From Symsagittifera roscoffensis (Eukaryota > Xenacoelomorpha > Acoela > Convolutidae): DNA of 64,000 nucleotides. The notes under the pieces are model-generated. The model saw only the letters and a program-made list of their open reading frames with translations. It did no database searches and was not told where the DNA came from. Where the stretch lies: positions 60,476,754 through 60,540,753 of the forward strand of contig NC_087065.1 in NCBI RefSeq assembly GCF_963678635.1. Direction: 5' to 3'. The position numbers were made by a program, and so were the translations under genes. Shown here one piece after another: positions 12,301 to 25,700 of the stretch (positions are counted from its first letter, which is position 1; every line of letters begins with the position of its first letter).

Positions 12301-15300
12301 AAAAAATCAAAAAAGTGAGGAAAAATTTTTTCTTTGCTCATTTCTATGCTCTAACAAAAAGTTTGTAATCATATTTAAAAATTGATTTTTTAGGCAAATG
12401 GGAAACTTTTCAAAGTTTTTGAATGGTTTTCAAATCAATTCAAATATAATAGGTTTTTTCACTTTTCTTCTCAATAACAACTTTTTCATGATGTTCATTG
12501 TTTTTTGTTCAACCAAATTTTGAGCACAAATTTTAAGGTTGATCATTAATTTGCCCACCCTATTTTTTGCTTACCGCGGTAATTCTTCAACTAACTTGAG
12601 AGCCTTTGTTTCGAGAAAAAACGTTGTGCTCACATGAGCCAAAAGGTGACAAAACAACCTCGCTAAGAGATGTAATTTTGACCGCGAAATAGTATTCTAT
12701 CATCAGTTATATTTTTAGAGTGATAATGTTTTAACAAAAAAAGTAGAATCCGTATTAGAAGATTTTTGCAGGAACTAAGATCAATGTTTACCAATTAAAA
12801 AAGATTATAATTTTTCGGAAAAAATATAAACGATTATAAAATAGTTGAACGCCTGTTTTTGGAACCTATAATCAGTTTTTGTTGTCAGCAAAAACCTGTA
12901 TAAAATAACGTTACCATCGATTATTTAAGCACGGCCTGAGATGCGTGTAACTACCCCTTTTTTCAGTTTTCGAAACGCCAAACTTTGGTTTTCTAAAAAA
13001 CGTTCAATTGCACAAAACCGTTACGAGGCTAAACTGTGCACTAGATAGGCGCATAATTTTGGGTTTGTATGTTCCTGGATTCCAAAGACAAGTCTTTAAA
13101 CATGTTCTAAATTGTAAGTTGATTCCACTTACAAAATTTCACAGGATTCCGCGTACAAATACCTGGAATGTAATTTTTATCGGCACATTGGTTTTGTTGC
13201 GGATTCTGCATTGAGCGAATATAGATAGTTGTTCGGGATTTCGTAAATGTAAGCGGATTCTGCAAAAGTAAGTGAATTCCACAAATTTATGCGTTTTCCG
13301 CTTACAATTTGCAGAATCCGCGAACAATTTGCGGATTCCACTTACAGTTGCGGATTCCACGACAGCTTAAGTTTACTAAACATATATTATGATTTGTTTA
13401 TGAATTCCGCAAACTAGTTCCGGATTCCACACTTTTTGTGGCGGATTCCGCAAAGTTGCCTGTTATTGGAGCAATTTTGAGCAATTCAGTATTTTAGCTA
13501 TTGATCCGTGGAATCCAAAACAGCAGAGAAGATCAAAGAAAAATAGCAATGTTGCAGATTCCGCGACAAATCGGATTTTAGCCTTTTACGGAATCCGCCT
13601 ACAATTCACAAAATGCACAGTTTGGCCTCATAATTACTTTCAGTTTCAGGAAGCATCAGAAACTATCAGCTTCAGAATTCAGAATACGGTCTTCATCCAG
13701 CTCGACAAGGATGAGCGACATCTTGCTCGACATTTTTTGAAGTGCTTCCAGAAAATGTGACAAAAATGCGATCGATTATAACGTTTCAACGTTAAAAAAT
13801 CAAAAGATGACACCCATACAATTTTTCAAACCAAATCGAAAACGGTTATTGTTTTTATTTTAAAAAATCTAGTAAGATGATGACTGACTATTCTAGGACG
13901 CCGTCTTCTGTCCATGTTTCATTGGGGGCATAATATCCCCCATTGAAGTGACACAGGCACTCTGATCTGTATTTACAGCTGCCCTCGTCGTAGTAGAACC
14001 CTTCCCCTGGACATGCGCAGCCGGAGTAGGCGGCGTCCTTGCAAAAGAGGTTCGCGGTAGACGTTCCAGAGTTTTCAGTGATGCCCTTGCACGACACCTG
14101 GGAGCAGGCGTCCACTACTTCTTTGTACACCAAGTTGCTGCCACAGGTTGGAGCTGAAACATTTTTTTTTTTAAATACAGAATTGCTTTTTTTTCTACAG
14201 CATGGCACTTTTACCCCATTTCTTTAAACACGCTTGCTTTTTCACTAAGTTAGAACTCCTTAGGCATCAAATAGCTTCTGGGAAATCACAATCTTGATGA
14301 TTCAATACGAAATCTTACACAATGTTGTAGTCACAATTGGTGTATCATGATTTTAAAAAGTTTGCCAACAGTTTTTTAGAGTCCGTGAGAAAAACTTACG
14401 CGCATCACATTGGCCAATCACGGTTCTCCAATTCGGCTCCTCATTGGCTAATTGGAAACACTCCTGATCATTATTCTTGAGAGATTTCTCTAGTGCATGT
14501 TGCACGTAGTGCTCTATGGCCGTGCACTTGTAGCTATGACTGTTGACCAATCCGAATCGTGTCTGGTCATGGCACATGTCCACGTGACAGAAGTGAAGGA
14601 AGGGTCTGAAGTCGAGGTGTTTGTTCAGACACTTGAACAGGTCACTACTGGCACCCTTCAGGTACTCACAGGCGTTTTCACGAGTGGAAGTCATCGTGGG
14701 GTTACTGAAATAAGACTTAAGCTGAAAGTTCTGAACGAACTTTGAACTTGTTTTAGGCCGTTTTTTTACTCATAAATTTTCGTTACTTTTTTCAAAGTCT
14801 GTTTTAATTGGAGATCTAAAAAGTGTCAGATTGATCCCATATTTTACTTTGTTTTTACTATTAGCAAGTCAACTTACCTATAGGCAATCCAAATAAAAAA
14901 ATGACAAAAAATCGGAAAAATAATAAGCTTTTTCATTTAAGTGGAGCAAAAATGCTCTATGATTAGGAATAATGAGATAGTGCCTTACGTTCTGCAAGAA
15001 GCCTCGCTGTCGGATGGCTTGACGATGCTGGCGGCGTTGTTGGGGTTGATAAGAGCCTTCTTTGCGTATTCGTACACACCAGAAGCGGTCTTTATGCTCT
15101 CTCCGTTGAAGACCTCGTCGTTGTTCTTGGATCCATCGTAGGGACCACAGAGACCGACCAGCTAAGAAGAAAACAGACATTTAACCGAAAGAAATGATTA
15201 AAGTTATTCAGAAATATTGCTTCAACTGAGATTCTGTCACTGAAATGAAAAAGTTAAAAAGAAATACTTATTTAGAAAACTGTTTTTAAAACTGAGATTA

Positions 15301-16678
15301 ATGCTCACACCGTGCACATTAAAAAAAATCAATATTGAAAATTTTAAATGGAACTTATTCTTACCCCTTGAATAGCCTTATTTTGAAAAAAAACGTTAAA
15401 AACTCTTGACCCAGGTTATGGTATGATGTGGAGAAGGGACATTTAATCAGTGAGCCATACATACCCCAGTGTCCATGAAGCTGTCGGACACTGTGACCTT
15501 GATTCTGTTGTGTTGGTCATACCAGAGCACCAGATCTCCTCGCTCTTTGCACCTGATGGTCACTGTGAGGAACTTGCCAGTCTTGTCCACGTGCACCCAG
15601 AAACAGTCGTTGAAGTCTGTGTTGTAGCTGGAGCGACACAAAAAAATACAAACTCGACAACTTATAAAAGACTAATTTAGTTTACACTTATGCAAGTCTT
15701 TCTATTTACAAATGTTTATTTGTGTTTTTTATTGCTGTGTGAAAATCTGTGTGAAACATAATAGTGAAACATAACAGAATCTTACGATTTGGACCATCTC
15801 TGGACTTCGTTCAAAGCCGGAGAGGCATCGTATCCATCGGCTTCTGCAGGCGCCACTCCGTTGATGTAGAAATGGTTGGGCTTGAATGTGATCTTCAGCT
15901 GTTGCGATGAGCCCTGGAAAATATCCTCCGAGATGATGATGGAACCCTCCTTTTTGCACGCGTATCCGGCCCAGTCTCCTCCTGTAGAAGCCTCGCAGTG
16001 CGAACTGGCGGTGGTGATTCGGAATGCCTTCTTGATCTTGTCTTCGACAAGCTTGAACTCGTGTTTGGATCCCATCTCGTATCGTTTTCCGTCGAATGTG
16101 AGAAAGTGTCCATGGCCGATCACGTGACAAGTGTGCTCACATGGTTTCTTTTCACACTTCCAGATTCCGTTTCCGGTGCACAAGCTGAAATAGCACAATC
16201 ATGGCAACTCGAATACGGATTTGGACATGCTTGATAATGTTGCTAAAACGTGTCGTAAATGATTATGACGGCCACCAGAATCACTTAGATAAATTATCAA
16301 CTGAAAATTTCTTTTTACTAAGTTAACACCAATTTTTCCAGCGCCTTTGTTGATTAATGATTCCGCAGTTTTGTTTTAGTTTTCTCAAAATCTAAATCTT
16401 ACCCATCCTAAAAACCCTAGGTTCACCCTATAGCAGTCGGTGTTAGTTTCCATAAATAATAGACTAAAGAGCGTATTGAAAATTGACAGTTGAAATGAGA
16501 TCAGCCATAAAACTTCATGTAATTTTAAGTAGCTGACTCAAGAAAAATTACAAGTTAAGTAGATTAAAAAAAAGAAGCAAGGTTCATATTCGTGATGCGT
16601 ATCGCCTTGGTGCCATCAAGAGTGGCTGACGACTTTGAACTTTCAAAAGACTAGCCACGAGGACATTTTAAGCCACAT

Positions 16679-16716
<38 letters not shown>

Positions 16717-19700
16717 AGGGGGGAAAACGAACAGATTTTCCCTTAAGGTCAAGGACCTACAATTTTTGGCAACATGAACGTACCACTGTTGGCAGTCGCT
16801 GGTGAGTTCGTGTCCGTGAGGGTAACTCTGTCCTTTGTATCTGCAGTTGCACTCTTCAGCCGGAACACAGTCCCCTCCCTGGCGATAGTAGCCAGCCTCG
16901 CAGAAACAGCCAGCACTGTGCTCCACATCTGAAAATCAAGAACACATGTTTGTTTCAATGCTTTTGAGTTAAGACTTCTGCATTTTCATAAAATTAATTT
17001 TGAGCTCTCCAACTTTTGCGCAATAGTTGCTGCCCTAAAGAGTTAATGTGAGCAATTTACAACTGTTGATAAAGTCATAATAGACTGGGGGAAAATATGG
17101 TTTCAGAATTCTTCTATATACATTCTGAAACTATATTTTCCCAAGCCTAAATGATTAGAATTTTTAATCTGCTCTAATCATTTTACTTCAATTGGATTTC
17201 TGTCCCTCTTCAGTTTAAAAAAGTTAAGACCATTATTCCTCAAGGTAGTAACCAACATATGAGATCCTCAGCTCTTTGCGGAGAACGGCTACCGCTACTT
17301 AAGAACTACGTGCTTGTTTTTTTTCCTGATTTGGGCCGTGCAACGAAAACGGTTAGACTCGAACCAGCGCCGTATCAACTGAGTTGAAATTTTTGCTAAA
17401 GGGACAAAAGCAAAGGTGAACTTTAGACAGATTTTGAAGCATAAATCTAGAAACAAGTAACAGACAGGATAATAAAAAATCAAAAAAATCGTTTGGGTTT
17501 TGAAAGAGATGCAGCAGTCACTGAACACGGAAGCTCAATCAATGAAAATAGAAAGGTTCTCAATTTGTTGTAGAGGTTTCAAGTTGTAATACAAATTGAA
17601 AACTTCAAATTTACTACCCGTGGAAGTTGAAAATAGTGCTTTTATTGAAATACCACAATTCGAGAACTCTTTCTTAATCAAATATTTAAATTGGTTTCAA
17701 ATAACTATGAAAATTGAAAAGATAGAAATTTGCACACAATGGCTAAAAACGGCCGAACAACCTTCGTAGAATCAGGACTTTTTTGTGGAAAAAGAAACTT
17801 CCCAGAAGTTTTACTGACTAATTTATGGCCATTTTTAGAAGTTTTCGAAATTGTTTCAAAGTACAAGGAATTAAAAATTTCAAAATACGGCCAATTTTTT
17901 AAACATTAAAGAGTCCAATGGTTTCATAAAGGAAAACGCGCAAGCATTAAGCGACATTAGGATCCTGATAAATTTTGTCTCAACTCTCAAAGTTGCTTTT
18001 ATAACATTTTGTTCGACAATGCTCAGGAGAATTCAGATACGTTTCGTAAGAAGTACGATGTTTATCCAAATTTAATTAGATTATTGTAGTAGCTTGGGAG
18101 ATCTCGAGATTCGAAGTTCTTTTATTGATCCGAGGTTTTGAAATTTGGAAGGAGCTTTGTATTCGGGTGTTTTAGTTTTTTTATTGTTTTCCACGCAACA
18201 TCAGCGGCCACAAAAAATCATCGGAGAGAGCTGATATCATAATAAAGCCCTTACAGCCGTGATTCGAACGACATTATAAGATTTCAAAAAACTTCCTCGT
18301 TTAGAGAAAAACCGGTTTAAAAATTTTGCTTTTTCGTCTTAATTCGAGCGAAAAAAGCGAGGCTTGCAATAGCTTATTTTAATAGCTTAAAAGCTTACAT
18401 CTTAATTTAAAACGTAAAAACCTAGTTTTACTTGCTCGAGTAACGTTATTTTTTTGAGTATTCAACCGTTTTTTGGAATCAACAACTTCAAAAATTTAAA
18501 AATCTGCAAAAAAAATCGGAAAATTTTTGTAATGTTTTTTTTTGTGTTCTAATCATTTTTTTTCGACAAAAGTTGTTTTTCAATTTGATAAATTGCTATG
18601 ACTGTCAAAAAAGCCTAACCTCTAGTTTTTTTGTTCAGCTCCTTGTATCACACCACGCCCAACAAACGACACTAATTTGAAAAAAAAAGTTCTATGATAT
18701 CTCTTAAGACTGTGGTCGGAACATTCTGTTTTACTTGCACAGTAACCGGTTATCTATGTTTTCATTGTTTTTTGTTTGAACTTGTAGTATTGGAAATGCT
18801 ACACGAATACAAAAGGCTATTGATTTAATTGTTTACAAAAGATCTGAGCGGACTCTTTTCTATTCTAAATTTGTTCACACCTGAAGATAAGAATTCCATT
18901 TTAACTTAACATTTGATTCAGATTTCAACTGAACAACCTGACTTAAAACTTTAAAAATCAAATCCACATTTCTAATTTTTCGAATTCTGAACGGATTTTT
19001 TTTTTCACTTTTATTAACCTTGGAAAAAGGCAAAAATTTTTAAGAAAGTTTAACAGATGATCGAGGGAAATGAGTATTTATCCACGACGCCAGTCAGGCG
19101 GTGTGTCTCTATTGTATTGACTTTGAAAATAGATAAATCCCCCGCTGCTCTGAATTTTAAAATAACCGAAGCAGGTGGAAAAATTGTGAGTTCCCCCAGT
19201 TAAACTAAATATTGATTTTTTAATAGAAAAAAATCGATAAAATGCAAATGTCAGTCTGCTGATCAAATGGAGATTAAGAGATAAGGAGAGGACTGAAATC
19301 TAATAGCAGGTGAAGGGAAAACCAAACTAAAATTGTTTCGGATGAGCCTGCCTGCATTTTTTAGTGACTCTAATTTCTTGAAACGGCCAGCTAAAATACT
19401 CACAATTTTCTTTATTTCTTTTCTTTTAAAAGAATAAATCTTAAATTTTCTTATAGTAAATTTTTCATATTAAACAGAGTCACTCATGACTTAAACAAAG
19501 TTAAGTAAGTAATTGTCTTAAGTCAAATTTAACGGACTGAGAGGAAAAAAGAAGTGCCACCGCCCTATTATCGGACAATGCCCCAACTGACAGTGAGGAC
19601 TGGTGTACTCTTCCCAGCAAGGATTGAACATCAACTTCTCGGCACCTTCTCTCCGCTACTTTTCAGCGAATATTGTAACAAATAAAACGTAATAAATTGA

Positions 19701-22700
19701 TGAAATAAAATCCCCTCCTATTGGTAAAAGTTAACAAAAGATGAACAGTTGTGCATAACACTTAAATTTTGTCTATTTAATCAATCTTTTTTTTTGATTT
19801 ATCTGTTTATATAAATATCATTTTAACTCTAGGACTAGATCAACTATGATCTATGATATAATTTAGCTTATAATCTTAGTTACTAATTGAAACAAAGGGA
19901 TCTAACAACCGACCCCACGTCTCTCTCAGTAAAAATTTTTCATCAAATTAAAACTAATTCATAGATTTCACAGGGACAGATAATTTTATGATCCAAGGAA
20001 GTCTCTGTCTGCCTTTTTCAAGTCTCATTGTCTGATGTTGTTGAATTTGAGTTATCGTTTTATTGTAGCAAAAATTCTTTCCTTCGTTATAAGCAGGAGA
20101 TTCATGCCACGTCCTCAATGCCTTTGAAACTAATTTGGAGTAAAAGCTTTGGTCTTAGATCAATACAAAGACGTAATGGTGGGCTGCACGACCATTATTT
20201 GACTAGTTGATGTCTGGTTGAATGGAAACGGAGAAAATGATAGGACCGACAGCTGATTCCATTTTATGTTCTTTTCCTTACCACTGGCTGATAGCTGTGA
20301 GTAGAACTTTTCTGGCTCCACCCCACACACCAGCTGGTCTTTGTGGCCCAGTGCTGTGTAGTACTCGTGCTGCCCCTGACACTGACTCGCTAAACTCACA
20401 TACAAACACATCACTATACGGACATCACACACAGTGAACACGAACGAAGTTAAGATCCATTTAAACACTACAGTGAAATGTACAAAGACAAGTTTCTGAC
20501 TTTGAATTTAGGGGGTCTGTGTTTTATTTCATTTTTATAAAACAAACAATTTTTGGGAAAAAAAACTAAATTGTTCAAGTTTTTTTTTCGAACAGTTCTG
20601 ATTTATTACGTTTTTTTAAATGATTTTTGACAAAGATGTTTTTTTCCTCGTCGTAAACAAATTCCAGACAATCATTTTTCAAATAAAACAACGTTTTTTG
20701 GAAAAACTGACCAGAGGCAGAGATATTCTAAGTATAAAATATAGGTGTTTCTCACGGCTCAAGTTAGCTGAGCAAATAAAACTATTATGACTCAATGTCA
20801 ACAGAAGTCTTCTTGAAGAAAGTTCTCATATCAGAACATTTGACTCCTCCTTACTTACCACACTGAGGTAGATCAGTATCACAGAGTGCATTGGAAATAC
20901 ACTTGAACAGATATGCGTTCAGAGTCTGACACATGGTCTGTTCGTGTTTGTCGGCGATCTGCTGTTTCGTCATATTGGCCGCCTTGGCCACCATACAGTA
21001 GGACTCCACACATACTTTCTCGTACTCTTCCGTAAATACCTAGAAAAAAATTGTTGTTAATGCTTATCAAGGATAACCGGTTGCTCTGCAAAGCACAGAA
21101 TGTTCCAATCGAATTCATTTAAAAATTTTTTTTTTAAAGTTTGAAAAATTCAGTAATTTGTTTTGTTTCTTTAATTCTGGTTCTTTTTTTGTATTTCTGT
21201 TTTTGTTGACTTGAGCCATACTACACTTGACGCTGTACGAGTTTTCTTTGGGGTAGTTAAAATTGAAAAAAAAAACGTACCTAAGACATAGTGACTTGGT
21301 TGGAAAGAAAGCTTATTTTAAAGGAACTGAACCTCTGCGTCAAAAGAGAAAGGGAAAGACCCTATCATACTTAATTTGGAAAATAGCTTAAAGTACCAAC
21401 TACAATTTTTCCATTTTTTTTCATTGTTTTATAATATCGCAAAACTACAGTTTTCAGTACCAGTAATGAAGGGCATTCAATTTGAAGTTATTACAACGAA
21501 AAATTGCTTTCGTTAACATACATTTTAAAAATAAATATTTGAGCTATCCGACCAGTCGTGAAAGTCACTGAAACCATTTAAAGGAACTTTTACTTGGCAT
21601 CTATTATGCTCTGACCTTGGAGCTTCCGGCACAGCTCTCGAAGATGCCAGTGTGCACTTGGGTGCACACGTCCAGAGCCTTGAGGCAAGTCTGTTCCATG
21701 CCAGAACACTGGTTGCCCTCTGAGCCGGGGTTCTTCTGGGCACTGCACGTCTAAAACAGAAAAGTATACAAAATTACAAATTTTTACTTTTGGCGAAAAA
21801 GTCAGCTCATTTCCTTAAAACCAATATCTACTAGTCACTTCCTCACGCACGTAAAACAATGAGAGGAAAAAACAATTTGGTTGTCAAATCGAAATGCCTT
21901 TTTACAGGGGCGGAATTAGGGGATAGGTGGGGGTGGCTGACGACTCACCTCAGGGATTCGATCGCCTGCTCACCCAAAGGGTCCCCCCTTTGAAACCATT
22001 TTGAGATATCCATTTTTGGCCGACGGACCCTAAAATTTTTCATAAGTTGCTTTAGGCGCCAATACACACTAATTTTGGTGAGGGAGCGCGCGCCAAAAAA
22101 AGCAATTTTTTGGTGAAAATTTTCCAAAAAGTGCCTAAAACGCCTTTTTTTGCCTGTTTTTCTTTCAAAATTTTGCCTACGGCACATAAAATTTGGCCAA
22201 AATAATGTCTTTTTAGTGCTTTGGGAGAGCTCCGAAAAATCAATTTTGTCATCCTAAAAAAATCGATCAATTAAAATATCGAAATTTTTTCATAAAAAAA
22301 TCAGCCCACGTGAAAATTCCAGTGTAAGTTTTTAAGGAAACTGCAGGTTAAATATAAATAAATTAAGGCGGTTACTTCGAGATCGTCAGATCGTGTGATC
22401 GATCCCCTGCCATGGCAATGATAATGTGAGAGGACGAGCTCTCACTTAACCTCCAACTTCAAGTCTACCATAGCCTGACCGATTACTGCTGCAATAGTGG
22501 TACCACGTGAAAGAAAATCTAGACGCAAAAAAAGTCCATGAGTCACAAAAAAGTGCTTCGCTCACTTAAATAACTCAATCTGGATGTGGGGAAATAATAG
22601 AAACGGACTTTGCGTGGACAGGGTGGATAGCCTTTCATAGATATTCTGCAAATCGCGGAAACCACAATTATTAATTATTAAAACATAAGAGCTGTAGGTT

Positions 22701-25700
22701 CTTTCCTTATTGAACATAAAGATTTTCTATGACTCTTTACCATGTGTTGCAACTGTGGATCTCCTTTAAATTCTAGTGAGACAAAATTTTCCAATTTGGC
22801 TTTCTTTGTCTATAAGTGAGGTAATCAGTAAAATTGATTTTAAATTGCCTTTTAAAATTAAAAAAAATTTTCCACAGCTGCAGATTTTTTGATAAACTAG
22901 TTATCGATATTTTGCATATTACATGTTTCAAAGTAGTATAGTTTTCTCTAAAAAATTTGTGCATGCGGTTACTTATGAATTGTAGTTTCATATGAGCTGG
23001 TAGAAATTGGTTTTTATTTTCATAAATATTAATTTTCAATCAAGAATCAAACATAATGAGCAAAAAAAACTTGTTCCAGTTCAAAATCAGACAAGTAATC
23101 GAGTTTTGCACAATGCTAGAAAGATTCACTCCTCCCTTTTTGTCTTATTAAGATCAAATCTTACCATGATTTGGCCTTAACAAAAAAATTATCTATTTTT
23201 GAAATTTCAAGAACTTTGTGGTAATTTGAGTGCGATCACTAACTTTTTTGATATTTCTGTTACAAGTATGACGGAGTAGTAAAGACGACTAATAAAGGGT
23301 GAGTTCTTTCACAAAATACGTAATTTGATTCAAGGAAGTTGCTTGATTTCACAATGCCAATTAAAAAGAACGATCTTATTGGTTGTAAGCCAACTCTGAA
23401 CTTTTGTATTTGCCTGAGATTTTTTTTTGCTGAAAGTTTTTGTTCGGCTAGAAAGGTTTCTGATAATTGGTTTTTAATCTGATATTGGTTTAGTTATCTT
23501 ATGTTTTTTCGTTAGAAGGACAACAACTAGGACGTGAAACTTGAAAACCTTGAAAGTTGAGTTTTTGCAGCTCGAAGTTTATTATGGCTAATAGTTTTTT
23601 CGGCTCAACGGGCGCTTGCCCAATTTTTGTCGACTGCATTACTGATTCGTAGTGTTGCTTTAGGAGCTTATTATATTTAAGGCAATCGTCTTTTTGACAT
23701 GTTTTTTTCATATCGCAATTAAATTCAAATGAAACAAAATTATTGAGACAAAATTTTTCATGACCTAGTTATTAATATTTTTCTGAACTTTTTTTAGCAA
23801 AAACTTTCGTCTAGTTTCTAACTCGGCTAGTTTTCTTGCTATTTTTGTAATGTATCGCCGATTGCGCGAGACTAGTATCTGCCTTTAGGTCCAACTCTGA
23901 ACGACATACTATTTTATATTCTGAAATTGACATTGCTACTAGGTTAAAACTATTTTCTGCAAACAATTTGCTACGAACAGGGGCGGATTTAAGGGGGGGC
24001 GGGGGGCGGACGCCCCCCCCCCCCCCTCAGGGATTCGACCCCTTGCCGACCCAAAGGGTCCCCCCCCCCTGTGGTACTTTTTAAGAAATCCATTTTTGGC
24101 CGACCGACCCTGAAAATTTTCTAAAGGCGCCTCGGGCGCCAATATATACTAATTTTGAGGGGGGCGCGCGCGCCAAAAAAACGCAATTTTTTGGTCAAAA
24201 TTTTCCAAAAAGTGCCAAAAACGCCTTTTTGGACTGTTTTTTCAAAATTTTGCCTGCGGCGCAGAAATTTTGGCTAAAACAGGGACTGAACTGTGCGTAG
24301 GGAGAGCTCGAAAAATCAATTCGGTCGGCCTAAAAAAATTTGAAAATCCGCCCCCCCCCCGTCGAGAAAATCCTAGATCCGCCCCTGGCTACGAGTTAAA
24401 GTTCTTGAAAAATTTTGAAATTTTTTGGAATCGTTCAAAATTATTACCTGATTTTTCATTGTGTCAATTTTTCAGCAGTATTATTCATATATTTCTGTAG
24501 AGAAAATTAATTTTAGACAAGTATACCCGAGACGAGCCCATGCTCTATCTATTGATCTTCTTTTATCGGCCTTGAAAAATCGTACAGTTACTTTTAACTT
24601 ACGGAAGAATCTGAGTTCTTCTGGTACAAAAGGAAGTCCTTCTCTGTCGTGTCAGCAGCGACTCCACACAGTCCTCTCACCTCCAGGTCCTTATTGATCA
24701 TCAGCTGGAACCCATCCTTCAGATTCCAAAACAGGAAACTATCGCCTGTAAAAAAGAACTCATTCGCCTAACTATCTAAAATACCGTTTCGTTAGCATCC
24801 CGGGTCGAGATCCCGCTCAAAAACCGCTCAAGATATGAGCGGTTTGAGCGGTTTTTCAGCAAGATTTGAGCGGTTTGAGCGGTTTGGGCGGTTTGGGCGT
24901 TTTTTTTGGAAAAACCGCTCAAACCGCTCAAATCTTGCTTAAAAAACCGCTCAAAAACCGCTCATTTATAAGATACCATTGCATAACAAAACTGAATCAA
25001 TAGAACAAATACAGCGAAAATTAAGATTCCAGCAAGTCCGCATAGCCTAACGGATAGGGCGTCTGACTTCGAATCAGAAGATTGCGGGTTCGAATCCCTC
25101 TGTGGTCGACTTTTTATTATAAAATCTTGCGCGGTTTTTGAGCGGTTTTTTTTAGATAAACCGCTCAAAACCGTTCAAATCTTGCGCGGTTTTTGAGCGG
25201 TTTTTTTAGATAAACCGTTCAAAAACCGCTCAAACCGCTCATTTTGAAGCAAGATTTTGAGCGTAATTGTCTAAAAAAACCGCTCAAACCGCTCAAATCT
25301 TGCTTCAAATTAGGTGAAAAATCTCGACTCGGGATAGACACTAATACGGCGCAGATCGTTTTTCGAACCAATTTCCAATCTAGACACAATGAGCTGTGCT
25401 TGTAATTTATAATACATCGTTTCAATATTCTTCATTATCTTTGTTTAAGCAATCTAAAATGTACACTCTTCTAAAACGTTATGCTCAAAGACTCCCGGGC
25501 TGAATTTCATACACAAACAATGCTTGTCATACAATTCCATACAAGAAAAATGTCTATTTACAAAAAAAATAATAATAAATAAACAAAAAAGTGGATAAGG
25601 TTTTTAACTCTACGGGTTTTTAAGTTCAATCTATGATAAATTTTGTTTCTGTTTTCTTTAAGTAAGCAAGGAAGTATACTTGCTAGGGGTAGTTTTTCAA

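Noticed and set aside
15876-16127. Plus-strand open frames opposite the D2 VWD exon, and similar ones opposite exons 13-15
   Set aside because: Antisense shadows of GC-rich exons; the minus-strand reading carries the VWD and C8 motifs.
15729-16130. A second minus-strand frame over exon 11
   Set aside because: Runs in a different frame over the same exon and across its splice donor; no motif.
25036-25108. Treating the tRNA as the head of a SINE
   Set aside because: It ends in a T run with a normal acceptor end and is enclosed by inverted arrays; no SINE body or tail follows.
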